Assembly: GCA_018710905.1 (NCBI GenBank)
Contig: DVIZ01000012.1
Location: 1 to 36,154, forward strand
Origin: Candidatus Scybalomonas excrementigallinarum
GTDB lineage: Bacteria > Bacillota > Clostridia > Lachnospirales > Lachnospiraceae
Reading direction: 5' to 3'
Length of the DNA stretch: 36,154 nucleotides
The position numbers were made by a program, and so were the translations under genes. Numbering within the stretch: position 1 is the stretch's first letter; each line of letters opens with the position of its first letter. The notes beneath the pieces are model-generated. The model was not told the DNA's origin. It saw only the letters and a list, made by a program, of their open reading frames with translations, and made no database searches. This document shows positions 1-8,172 of this stretch, in pieces.

Positions 1-37
1 AGCTATTAAATTTTCTTTTTCTACTTAACAAACTTAA

Positions 38-1234
38 TTATATTCTTTTATAAGCTCCTTTATCAAATTTTACAAACTTTTCTTTACATAAATGTTCTAG
101 CCATATATACATTTGGCTATCTAAAATATCAAAATTATTTGAGATTTCTTCTAAACTTCTTCCAGAGCCAATATATTCAACTAGAAACATCTTTATCATA
201 TTATAAATATCATTTTTACAATTCTTTTTTTCATCATCTTTTGCTTTATTTATTTTAACTGTATCATTCTTATATACACAATCCGAAAATAAATCTAATT
301 GTTCAAAATTCTGTTCTTTTTTTGTTATAATAGAATAAATACTTTCTTCCGTCATTTCATATGGAATACCACCATTTTCAATTAGTTTTAAATTTCCATT
401 ATATTTTTTATTGTTCCATATCAAAGTCTTTGTATAATCATTTTTAATCGATTCTATAGCACCGTTCCATGTTCCACCTTTATTATAATCTGATTCTATA
501 ACAAAAGCTCCATATGCCGATGCATATATATATTTATTTCTATTCATTGCTCTTGCTGCCGTAAATCCAACATCTGGCTTGACATCAGAAAACAGTAATA
601 GTGTTCCTGCAATAATATATTTAATCACTTCTTGTTTTTTTATTCGGCTCAACAAAGAATCTGATAGAAAAGAAACAACTGCACTTCCTGAATGTAAAGC
701 TGTCATTTCAGATATCGTATCCACTCCTCTCGCTCCACCAGAATAAATAATTAATTTCTCATTTGCAGCTTTTTGAACTAACTTTTTTGTAAATTCAATC
801 CCCTCATCATCAACATTTCTTGAACCTACAATAGCAATCCCTATTTTCTTTGCTAATTCTAAGTTCCCAGCATAAAATAAAATTGGAGGTGCTTTTTTCT
901 TCAATTTTTTTCTTATTAAAATAGGGTAATCTGAATCAAATAATGATACAATGTTAACCCCTTTTTTCTCTAACTCCTCTAATTCAAATGCAACACTAGC
1001 ACCTCTTGAAATTAACTCAATCATTCTTTCTTTCTGTTGATTCGAATAGTTCATCTTTTCCATCCAACTATTATCAGTTGAAAATATGATAGATGGCTCT
1101 GCTTTTATATGTATAATACCATCTAAAAATGTATTCCACTCTCCAATAGAAAGTGGTTTCAAAGAACTATTTTTATCAATACCTACATAAGAACATAAAA
1201 GTATTGCACACATTGAATTTTGGGAATAAGCCAT
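38..1234 (-). CDS. DprA/Smf-like nucleotide-binding protein
   Basis: A 398-residue protein with a DprA-type Rossmann fold. Visible motifs are the GSR loop in IAIVGSRN (about residue 135), SGGARGVD (about 165) and the SDVKPDVGFTAARAMNRNKYI segment typical of this family, followed by a GGTWNGAIE loop. The last roughly 80 residues are a separate lysine-rich and winged-helix-like region. Classical DprA loads RecA on single-stranded DNA during transformation. This copy is a divergent accessory form, because it follows a RecQ-PRTase gene rather than topA. Its start codon lies only 2 bases after the stop of that gene, so they were probably cotranscribed. The reading frame looks complete. Base composition is AT-richer than in the metabolic genes nearby, which suggests acquisition. 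Fold assignment is firm; the role in defence or DNA processing is inferred from the neighbour. Confidence 0.8.
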   Translation of the reverse strand: MAYSQNSMCAILLCSYVGIDKNSSLKPLSIGEWNTFLDGIIHIKAEPSIIFSTDNSWMEKMNYSNQQKERMIELISRGASVAFELEELEKKGVNIVSLFDSDYPILIRKKLKKKAPPILFYAGNLELAKKIGIAIVGSRNVDDEGIEFTKKLVQKAANEKLIIYSGGARGVDTISEMTALHSGSAVVSFLSDSLLSRIKKQEVIKYIIAGTLLLFSDVKPDVGFTAARAMNRNKYIYASAYGAFVIESDYNKGGTWNGAIESIKNDYTKTLIWNNKKYNGNLKLIENGGIPYEMTEESIYSIITKKEQNFEQLDLFSDCVYKNDTVKINKAKDDEKKNCKNDIYNMIKMFLVEYIGSGRSLEEISNNFDILDSQMYIWLEHLCKEKFVKFDKGAYKRI

Positions 1235-1236
1235 AA

Positions 1237-2797
1237 CTATTCATCTCCATTTCTACCTACTGTATTAGCTAATGCAAACGGAAATACTTTTCCACTTCCA
1301 CACTCTCTTAATTTATATCCACATACAGTAAAAGTCCATCTTGAATCAACTACTTTAATAATGGATTCTTGGTACAAAATCCCAAGCTCCTTTGCTACTT
1401 TCATTGTAAAATCTTTCACTAATTTAGGACGCTTTATTGATGAAATATTTGTAACCCATTTAATCTGATTCTCAATAACAAAAGGCTTTATCAATTCAAC
1501 AGTTGCTTTTATCAATTGTTCATCAAAGGCTTTCTTTTTGTATTTACACTCTGCTACATGTTTCCCCCATCCTGCATCTCCATAATTACATAATACTATA
1601 CCTGTTTCACATTGTCTATCAGCAGGAATCGCATTTTTTTCTAAAATTCTTACTCCTATCGGCCATTTCTTCCTAGGTTCTATTATATTAAAATCATTCT
1701 TTATAAATATTTGTGCTGCTCTAATATCTTTAATAGATTCTTTTGTCTCAAAGATATTACTATTTAAACAATTTGCACATTTCCCACATGGCTTTGCCAA
1801 AGGATCATCTAAAGCATCTGCAATATATTTCATATAGCAATTAGAAGTTTTTACAAAGTCATTCATTTGAATTAATTCTTTTTTTCGCATTTCTGTGATT
1901 TTTTCACTTTTCTCCAAATCAGGCTGCCATATTTTTGGCGTTTTATAATATTTATTATTCTCTTTGTAAATATCTCCATTAACTTGAAGATATTTTATGC
2001 ATGCCTTAATTTTAGACGGTTTCATATTAATATTTTTTTCAAAATCTGCTATTTTAAGTCCTTGTTGTTTTAAAAGTAGTTGAATAACCTCATTCATTAT
2101 CGCTTCTGTTGGAAAAGCGGAATCAATAAAATAATTGTTAATCTCATCATCTTCATAACCACAAAATAATATTGCATAAGCTTTATCAATTGCACGCCCT
2201 GCTCTCCCTATCTGTTGATAATATGCTATAATATTACTAGGTTTTTGAAGCAGTAGCTGTCGTTGCAATAATAGGAATATTGGGCGGCAAAAATTTTACA
2301 ATATCAACAATCCTTCTATAATCTGGTCTGAAATCATGTCCCCAATCAGAAATACAATGTGCCTCATCAACAACAAACAGTCCAATATTGCCTAATAAAT
2401 ATTTAGAAAGCATATCTTTAAATTCATCATTTGCTAATCGCTCTGGTGAAATAATCAATGCATCAACTTCATTGTTCTTTATCTCTTCCATAATCAAAGT
2501 CCATTCTTCTTTATTTTCTGAATTCAAAGTTTGAACATGCATACCAAACCTCTTTGCTGATTCCACTTGATTATTCATTAAGGCTAGTAATGGACTTATG
2601 ATTAATGTCATTTTCTTTGTTTGCATCCTAATAATTTTAGTCGCTAAAAAATAAACAAGACTTTTTCCCCAACCTGTTTTTTGAACGACTAATGACCGTT
2701 TTCCTAGTAAAATATTATTGACGGCTTCCTCTTGTCCCTCTCTAAACTCTGCATCCTCACCATAGTATTCTTTTAATATCGATAATAAGTTATTCAA
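1237..2797 (-). pseudogene. RecQ-family helicase fused to phosphoribosyltransferase, broken by two internal deletions
   Basis: The N-terminal part (2237-2797, 186 aa) has Walker A QKTGWGKS, the Q-motif-like REGQEEAV, DEAHCISDWGHDFRPDYRRI and motif III ATTATA, then stops. The C-terminal part resumes in another frame near 2247 with QKPSNIIAYYQQIGRAGRA (motif VI), the zinc segment PCGKCANC and a PRTase domain with the WVTNISSIKRPKLVKDF segment. Between ATTATA and QKPSN a normal RecQ has about 150 residues carrying motifs IV and V; these are absent and the frame is shifted. A second, in-frame gap falls in the PRTase: IIKV is followed directly by VDSRWT, so the conserved stretch leading into the PRPP loop (usually LLVDDxVDSxWT) is missing. 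Both enzyme domains should be dead. The ribosome binding site GGAGAGGGAG precedes the N-terminal start. This is read as a pseudogene; an assembly error is the alternative. Confidence 0.82.
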
Positions 2798-2965
2798 AAT
2801 CTCCCTCTCCTTTGTAATACATTATATTTTTATACTTGAATAATTTATTTCCCCATATAATAACAAAAATGTGTTTCTATTAGAAATTAAGTCCCACTTT
2901 GTTTTGAAGTTTTCTCGCATCAAAAACCATTTAAAATATGAACTTTTGATATAAGAAATTGACGT

Positions 2966-3640
2966 CTAAATATTTTCAATTTGCCAATCGATTGGCTCTA
3001 AACCATGTTCTTTTAAAAATTCATTTGTTTTACTAAAATGTCCACATCCAAAAAATCCTCGATAAGCGGACAGCGGACTTGGATGAGGTGCTTCCAAAAT
3101 CAAATGTTTTGGATTGTTCAACATTTTCTTTTTCATCTGAGCTGGTCTTCCCCATAATAAAAATACAATCGGACGATCTTGCTCATTTAAAGCACGAATA
3201 GCAGCATCCGTAAAGTTCTCCCATCCAATTCCTCTATGCGAATTAGCTTGGTGCGCACGAACTGTTAAAACAGTATTTAATAATAACACTCCTTGTTCCG
3301 CCCATTTTACGAGATAACCGTTGTTTGGAACATAACAACCAACGTCTTCCTTTAACTCTTGATAAATATTTACAAGAGAAGGTGGCGTTTGCACTCCCGG
3401 TTTTACAGAAAAACTCAGTCCATGTGCCTGTCCTACATTATGATAAGGATCTTGTCCTAAAATAACGACTTTTACTTTGCTAAGTGGAGTTAAATGAAAT
3501 GCATTAAAAAGATCATCTGCTGGTGGAAAGATTTCATAATTTTGATACTCTTCCAATACTTTTTTATATAAATCTCTATAATAAGGCTTTTTATACTCCA
3601 AATCCATGTATGTTGCCCAATCATTTGTAATTTCTGGCAT
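2966..3640 (-). CDS. ung: Uracil-DNA glycosylase, family 1
   Basis: Removes uracil from DNA by cleaving the N-glycosidic bond, the first step of base excision repair. The 224-aa protein has the family 1 water-activating motif GQDPYH (catalytic Asp about residue 64), the uracil-binding FSVKPG region, [10 protein letters not shown], and the [17 protein letters not shown] loop, whose His (about 186) and Leu complete the active site and intercalation loop. Length matches the family norm of about 220-230. The start ATG is preceded by AAAGGAAGAG. It lies downstream of the serine dehydratase genes on the same strand, with a 125-base gap. No promoter of its own was clear. Confidence 0.97.
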   Translation of the reverse strand: MPEITNDWATYMDLEYKKPYYRDLYKKVLEEYQNYEIFPPADDLFNAFHLTPLSKVKVVILGQDPYHNVGQAHGLSFSVKPGVQTPPSLVNIYQELKEDVGCYVPNNGYLVKWAEQGVLLLNTVLTVRAHQANSHRGIGWENFTDAAIRALNEQDRPIVFLLWGRPAQMKKKMLNNPKHLILEAPHPSPLSAYRGFFGCGHFSKTNEFLKEHGLEPIDWQIENI

Positions 3641-3765
3641 TTTTCTCTTCCTTTCTACTTATCGTTTTCGCCCTTTTTCTTTTTCTTAATCACGCTACTT
3701 TATTTTTACGCGATTAAAATTGTTATTCCTTTGCGCCCTATCCTTTGCCCTCTAACTAGCTCCAT

Positions 3766-4635
3766 CTAATGGCACATATTGCAACGAGAACAAGCGCCCT
3801 TAGAGGTTGCCATACCACCTAAAGAAGTCTCTCTTAACTCGGATGGAATCGCTTTTCCTACGGAATACATAATGTCGATGGTCTCATCAATTGGAGCTGG
3901 ACAAGTGATTCCAGAAAGAGACATCTCTGCACTTGTAAGTGCGGTTGTCGCTCCTTGTGCGTTTCGAAGCTGACATGGAAACTCTACAAGACCTCCTACT
4001 GGATCGCATACAAGCCCTAATAAATTAATGATAGCAAAAGACGCCGCATCTAAGCATTGTTTTGGCGTTCCTCCCATTAATTCCACAACAGCTGATGCTG
4101 CCATAGCGCTTGCAGAGCCTACTTCCGCTTGACATCCGCCTTCTGCCCCTGCCGTTGTGGCATTTCTTGTCACTAAATATCCAATAGCCGATGCATTAAA
4201 TAACGCCTTTACAATTTCCTCATCAGAAAATCCATGTTCTTGTTGCATAGCAAGCATCGTTCCTGGCATGACACCAGAAGATCCCGCGGTTGGAGCCGCT
4301 ACAATGAGCCCCATAGAAGCATTGACTTCTAATACTCCAACTGCATAGGCAATTGCCTTTGAAATAACAGACCCACAAATATTTTTTCCATCTTCTCTTA
4401 ACTGATTGATTTTTTTACTTTCTCCACCAATTAAACCGCCCATACTTCTGACATCTTCTGTTAAAGAGCGTTCCACGGATTTTTTCATAATGTCCCATGC
4501 CGTATGCATTTTTTCCATTGTTTCTTCTAAAGGTCGTTCAATATCTTCCACTTCTCTTTTTATCATAGCTTCCGAGATTGAACAATTTTTCTCTTCACAG
4601 TACGAAAGAAGTTCCTTACCATTTCGAAAATTCAT
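3766..4635 (-). CDS. sdaAA: L-serine dehydratase, iron-sulfur dependent, alpha subunit
   Basis: Catalytic subunit of the oxygen-sensitive [4Fe-4S] enzyme that deaminates L-serine to pyruvate and ammonia in the cytoplasm. The 289-aa chain shows SMGGLIGGESKK, the substrate-binding loop APTAGSSGVMPG, AEGGCQAEVGSASAMAAS and LVCDPVGGLVEFPCQLRN, all family hallmarks. The cysteines in the CQAE, VCDP and FPCQ segments are candidate cluster ligands. The C-terminus ends in CSRCNMCH; in characterised homologues a C-terminal cysteine can reach back to the cluster. It follows sdaAB with an 84-base gap, so the two-chain enzyme is encoded beta-alpha. Confidence 0.95.
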   Translation of the reverse strand: MNFRNGKELLSYCEEKNCSISEAMIKREVEDIERPLEETMEKMHTAWDIMKKSVERSLTEDVRSMGGLIGGESKKINQLREDGKNICGSVISKAIAYAVGVLEVNASMGLIVAAPTAGSSGVMPGTMLAMQQEHGFSDEEIVKALFNASAIGYLVTRNATTAGAEGGCQAEVGSASAMAASAVVELMGGTPKQCLDAASFAIINLLGLVCDPVGGLVEFPCQLRNAQGATTALTSAEMSLSGITCPAPIDETIDIMYSVGKAIPSELRETSLGGMATSKGACSRCNMCH

Positions 4636-4719
4636 AATTTTTTCCTTCCTCTTATTCTAGATGTTGATTTCTCTATTCATTACTCTGATAGTCCGATGTT
4701 CGTTCTCCATCGATACCAA

Positions 4720-5394
4720 TTATAATAATGCCGGAATATAAATCGTTAAAATATTATCTGGATAATCATCTAATTTCTTTAACACTTCACTGGATACTTT
4801 CCCATCCAGCTCTGCAATCGCATAAGCGATTTTCCCTTTTCCTTCTCGATATAAATTAAGGGCTGCAATATTTAAATCAGAATCACTCAATACTTTTGTC
4901 ATATAAGCGAGGGCACCCTTTCGATCCCAATGTTTTACTAATACGATTGGTGATGCCCCATTGATATGAATATCAATTCCATTTAATTTACGAATGACCG
5001 CATTTCCTCCTCCAATAGATTCGCCTCGTACAGTCACAACGTGTTGTCCCTCACAAGTTAACTCAATATCCACGGTGTTTGGATGAACATCTTTGTTCGT
5101 AAAATTTTCAATAAATTCATATGTGACACCCGCTTCTTTTGCATATTCAAACGAATCGCGAATTCGTTCATCATCGGTATTATATCCTAAAATCCCTCCT
5201 ACTAATGCCCGATCCGTACCATGTCCATGATAAGTTCTTGCAAAAGAACCATATAATACAAATTTTGCGTGTAAAATTCTTCCTTTTGCAAGTCTACTTG
5301 CTAACAGTGCAATGCGAAGCGCTCCTGCTGTATGGGAGCTAGATGGTCCAATCATATTAGGACCCATAACGTCAAATACACTAATTTCACTCAT
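4720..5394 (-). CDS. sdaAB: L-serine dehydratase, iron-sulfur dependent, beta subunit
   Basis: The 224-aa non-catalytic subunit of the two-chain L-serine dehydratase. The N-terminal region carries MGPNMIGPSSSHTAGALRIA, the serine-dehydratase beta signature, and a GHGTDRALVGGILG segment. The last roughly 75 residues form an ACT-type domain (VLVKHWDRKGALAYMTKVL through the end), which in this family may sense amino acid or stabilise the dimer. The ATG at 5394 is preceded by GGAGG. It is first in the operon with sdaAA. A candidate operator dyad lies about 35-55 bases upstream of the start. Confidence 0.95.
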   Translation of the reverse strand: MSEISVFDVMGPNMIGPSSSHTAGALRIALLASRLAKGRILHAKFVLYGSFARTYHGHGTDRALVGGILGYNTDDERIRDSFEYAKEAGVTYEFIENFTNKDVHPNTVDIELTCEGQHVVTVRGESIGGGNAVIRKLNGIDIHINGASPIVLVKHWDRKGALAYMTKVLSDSDLNIAALNLYREGKGKIAYAIAELDGKVSSEVLKKLDDYPDNILTIYIPALL

Positions 5395-5427
5395 TGTATT
5401 TCCTCCATGTATCTTCTTATCCTATAT

Positions 5428-5447
5428 CGTGTTATCAATATCACACG
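5428..5447 (-). promoter_or_regulatory. Dyad upstream of sdaAB, possible operator
   Basis: A 20-bp imperfect palindrome with arms CGTGT and ACACG around an AT-rich centre, in the leader of sdaAB. No convincing -35/-10 pair was placed with it. A regulator site is a guess from symmetry and position. Confidence 0.3.
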
Positions 5448-5520
5448 TTATTTCCATTAAAATATCTGTATTTTCAATTGTATTGTATCATTTTTCGACA
5501 AAAAATACTATAAACCTAGA

Positions 5521-5564
5521 AAAAAAGATTGCCATTCCTTATATAGGATACGACAATCTTTTTC
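5521..5564 (-). terminator. Rho-independent terminator after pcp
   Basis: A stem with arms AAAAAGATTG (5522-5531) and CAATCTTTTT (5554-5563) lies 55 bases beyond the pcp stop codon. The A-tract on the plus strand gives the U-tract on the minus-strand transcript. Confidence 0.75.
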
Positions 5565-5618
5565 TTCCATTCATTTTTATAAAATTTATAATAGAAACCT
5601 CTTTTTTTAACGAGTAGA

Positions 5619-6263
5619 TTAATGAGTTGTTCCCATCGCTTCTTTTACATCTTCTTGATTCCTAACAACCGCTTCTACACAGTATTCAAGACTTTTTGCA
5701 ATAGCCTCTAAAGGCATACAAGCAGTTCCATTCGGTTTATCCACTACCTGTTCTGTGGCATATGGAACATGAATAAATCCTGCACGAATATTTGGATATT
5801 TTTCCTTTGTCATATGAAGGACATTATACATAACCGCATTGCATACGTAAGTTCCTGCTGTATAAGAAATATGACAAGGTAATTGGTGATCTCTTACATT
5901 TTTCACCATTGCTTTTATTGGAAGTGTTGTAAAATAAGCAGTTTCTCCATCTTCTTGTAATGGTACATCTAGTGGCTGCTCTCCATCGTTATCTGGAATT
6001 CTCGCTTCTGCTAAGTTAATGGCCACTTTTTCTACTGTCACACAAGAACGTCCTCCTGCTTGTCCTACATTAATAACAACATCTGGATTGTGTTCTTGAA
6101 TGGCTGTTTCTACTGCAACTGCACTTTTTGAAAATACCGTTGGAATTTCTAATTTTATAATGCTAGCACCAGCAATTTCATTTGGAAGAAGTTTTACCGC
6201 TTCAAACGCTGGATTTACACTTTCTCCACCAAAAGGATCAAATCCTGTAATTAAAATTTTCAT
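5619..6263 (-). CDS. pcp: Pyroglutamyl-peptidase I (pyrrolidone-carboxylate peptidase)
   Basis: Cysteine peptidase of family C15 that removes N-terminal pyroglutamate (5-oxoproline) from peptides. The 214-aa chain begins [17 protein letters not shown], the family N-terminal signature. It has the catalytic Cys in [10 protein letters not shown] and the catalytic His in [12 protein letters not shown]; the partner Glu is expected in the [18 protein letters not shown] region. Length matches the usual 200-215. It is the last gene of an operon with two DUF969/DUF979 membrane proteins, starting 54 bases after the DUF979 stop, which points to import and trimming of pyroglutamyl compounds. A hairpin terminator follows. 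Confidence 0.96.
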   Translation of the reverse strand: MKILITGFDPFGGESVNPAFEAVKLLPNEIAGASIIKLEIPTVFSKSAVAVETAIQEHNPDVVINVGQAGGRSCVTVEKVAINLAEARIPDNDGEQPLDVPLQEDGETAYFTTLPIKAMVKNVRDHQLPCHISYTAGTYVCNAVMYNVLHMTKEKYPNIRAGFIHVPYATEQVVDKPNGTACMPLEAIAKSLEYCVEAVVRNQEDVKEAMGTTH

Positions 6264-6317
6264 ACTTTCACACTCCTTATTTCTCTCTCTTTATTTTAAT
6301 TTTAATTATATCCTAAT

Positions 6318-7262
6318 TTATTTCAATAATATCATATAGATAATCTGAATGATTAACATAGTAATCGCAATAAATACCTGATTTTTAATAACGCCAAATC
6401 GCTTTTTCATATCGAGAATAACAACTGGAACAATGTTGAAGTTGGCTGCCATCGGTGTTAATAATGTTCCACAAAATCCGCAAGTTAATGCGATCATTCC
6501 AACGACAACCGGATCCGCACCATAAGCCAACACACAAGGCGCTCCAATACCAACCGTCATAACGGTAATCGCAGCAAAAGCATTTCCCATAATCATAGTA
6601 AAGAGTGCCATACCGATTGCAAATACAATAATTCCTATATTCACATTTCCTTCTGGAACAATTTTTTGTACAAGTCCTGCAATGACATCTCCAACACCTG
6701 CCTGTGTAAAAATACCACCTAATGCTCCTAAAAGCTGTGGTAACATACAAAGAGGTCCCATTGCGGATAAAAATCTCTCAGAATCATCTAAGAATACTTT
6801 TGGTTTGTTGTCCTTTGAGTAAAGAAATAATAAAAACATGGATACAAAAACACCAACTGTAATTCCCACTAAAGAACTAACATTTAACAATGCAAAAATA
6901 ATGGACATAAATCCCATGCAAAGAGCTGGAATAAAAAGTTTATATCCGATTTTTTCAAATTGTTTTTCGGTATATTCCTTTTTGGGAGCATTTACCTTTC
7001 CTGGTTTTACTCGTTTAAAAATAGCAGGAATAATCATAATAATAACAAGTAATCCTGATACTTTTGATGGAAGCCATTTTCCAAGAGCACAAACAATTCC
7101 AAAGGAACACCAAAAAACAGCAGTTCCAATTCTCGCTGGATTTTCTTTATCCAATAAATTTTTAATTCCTGCGTAAATCGTAATCAATCCAATAATAATA
7201 TAAACAACTTCTAATAACTTTGTCCAAATATCAAGGCTTGGATCCATAAAAAATGCTAACAT
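6318..7262 (-). CDS. DUF979 family membrane protein, putative transporter subunit
   Basis: A 314-aa very hydrophobic protein with about nine or more predicted membrane segments. It contains FLSAMGPLCMLPQLLGALGG, the loop GNAFAAITVMTVGIGAP and GFCGTLLTPMAANFNIVP, which resemble the helix-loop hairpins of ion-coupled carboxylate transporters. It matches the DUF979 family, nearly always paired with a DUF969 protein, as here (18 bases downstream), and often with pcp. The pair probably makes one transporter, plausibly for pyroglutamate or small pyroglutamyl peptides; that substrate is inferred only from pcp. The ATG at 7262 has a purine-rich AAGGGAAG ribosome site. Confidence 0.85.
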   Translation of the reverse strand: MLAFFMDPSLDIWTKLLEVVYIIIGLITIYAGIKNLLDKENPARIGTAVFWCSFGIVCALGKWLPSKVSGLLVIIMIIPAIFKRVKPGKVNAPKKEYTEKQFEKIGYKLFIPALCMGFMSIIFALLNVSSLVGITVGVFVSMFLLFLYSKDNKPKVFLDDSERFLSAMGPLCMLPQLLGALGGIFTQAGVGDVIAGLVQKIVPEGNVNIGIIVFAIGMALFTMIMGNAFAAITVMTVGIGAPCVLAYGADPVVVGMIALTCGFCGTLLTPMAANFNIVPVVILDMKKRFGVIKNQVFIAITMLIIQIIYMILLK

Positions 7263-7280
7263 CTTTCTTTCTTCCCTTCT

Positions 7281-7988
7281 CTATTTCTTTGTCGATTTAT
7301 TTTTTGAACTACTAGAACTACCATAATATTTCTTGCAAAGCTGTTTATCACGAATTATGAAGTAAATAGAAGCAATAATGAGTGCAATTAATGCAACTGG
7401 AATTTCTACTTTTACAAGATCAATTAAGGATACTTGATAACCTAAAGACTCTAATGTGGATTGAACGAGAAGACCTCCAGAGCCTCCAACGAACAGTACT
7501 TGGAAGAAGAACCAAGAGATATTGTCCATGGCAGATGCCATTCCTTTGATTTCCTCCAAATGTTCCTCATTCACATCGTGTCCCTCTGCTTCTACAGCAC
7601 CTTCTGCCATCGGAAGCACAACAGGACGAACAAAACCAGTAACTCCACCAAAGTTAATGTTAAAAGCCCCAAAGAAAGCTCTCATAATACCATAGACACA
7701 AATAAGTTTTCCTGCGGTCACCCCTTTTATTTTTTGGATAAGAGACGCCGCTGCTTCTCTTAAACCATTTCTCTCAAGAGTACCTGTTACTAATAAAATC
7801 ATAATGAAAATAGCCATATTTCGGTTGGCGACAAAGTTTGTACCTAATACATCTAACAGCCCTTCAACCCCCAATCCTCCAACTAATGCGGTTGTTACTG
7901 CTGAAATAAAAATAATTAAAATGGAATCCAGCTTAAATGCAAACCCAACAATTACAATTAAAATACCAATTAACTTAATTAATTCCAT
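7281..7988 (-). CDS. DUF969 family membrane protein, putative transporter subunit
   Basis: A 235-aa integral membrane protein beginning MELIKLIGILIVIVGFAF. The start at 7988 is chosen because AGGAGG lies 6 bases upstream; the frame is open for seven more codons to a TTG without a better site. Segments ILLVTGTLERNGLREAAASLI and FGAFNINFGGVTGFVRPVVLP are typical of DUF969, a family resembling half of a symporter of the GntP/DctM-like fold. It is the first gene of the three-gene operon with DUF979 and pcp and has a good promoter upstream. The C-terminus is a short charged, serine/lysine-rich cytoplasmic tail. Confidence 0.87.
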   Translation of the reverse strand: MELIKLIGILIVIVGFAFKLDSILIIFISAVTTALVGGLGVEGLLDVLGTNFVANRNMAIFIMILLVTGTLERNGLREAAASLIQKIKGVTAGKLICVYGIMRAFFGAFNINFGGVTGFVRPVVLPMAEGAVEAEGHDVNEEHLEEIKGMASAMDNISWFFFQVLFVGGSGGLLVQSTLESLGYQVSLIDLVKVEIPVALIALIIASIYFIIRDKQLCKKYYGSSSSSKNKSTKK

Positions 7989-8030
7989 CGTCTTCCTCCT
8001 GTTATTCAAATTTCTGTATTTTATTACATT

Positions 8031-8059
8031 ATTTTATTAGACCACAGTGATAAAGTCAA
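8031..8059 (-). promoter_or_regulatory. Sigma-A type promoter of the DUF969-DUF979-pcp operon
   Basis: On the minus strand, -35 TTGACT (8054-8059), a 17-bp spacer and -10 TAAAAT (8031-8036), about 40 bases upstream of the start codon. Confidence 0.75.
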
Positions 8060-8100
8060 TCATAATTTACTGGAAATATGAGTAAACGAAAAATAGAAAG

Positions 8101-8133
8101 AAAGAGCTGTTACAAAACTAGCAACAACTCTTT
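8101..8133 (-). terminator. Terminator after treC
   Basis: An 11-bp stem, AAAGAGCTGTT (8101-8111) with AACAACTCTTT (8123-8133), one G-U pair on the minus-strand transcript and a 11-base loop. It lies 40 bases beyond the treC stop and is followed by a T-rich run. Confidence 0.75.
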
Positions 8134-8172
8134 TCCCTAGAATTTCTTATCAATCGTCCACTTATGACTTTT

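Noticed and set aside
6385..6750. A 121-aa cysteine- and tyrosine-rich ORF on the minus strand
   Set aside because: It lies wholly inside the DUF979 gene in another frame; its composition is what a shifted frame of membrane-protein codons gives, and there is no ribosome site.
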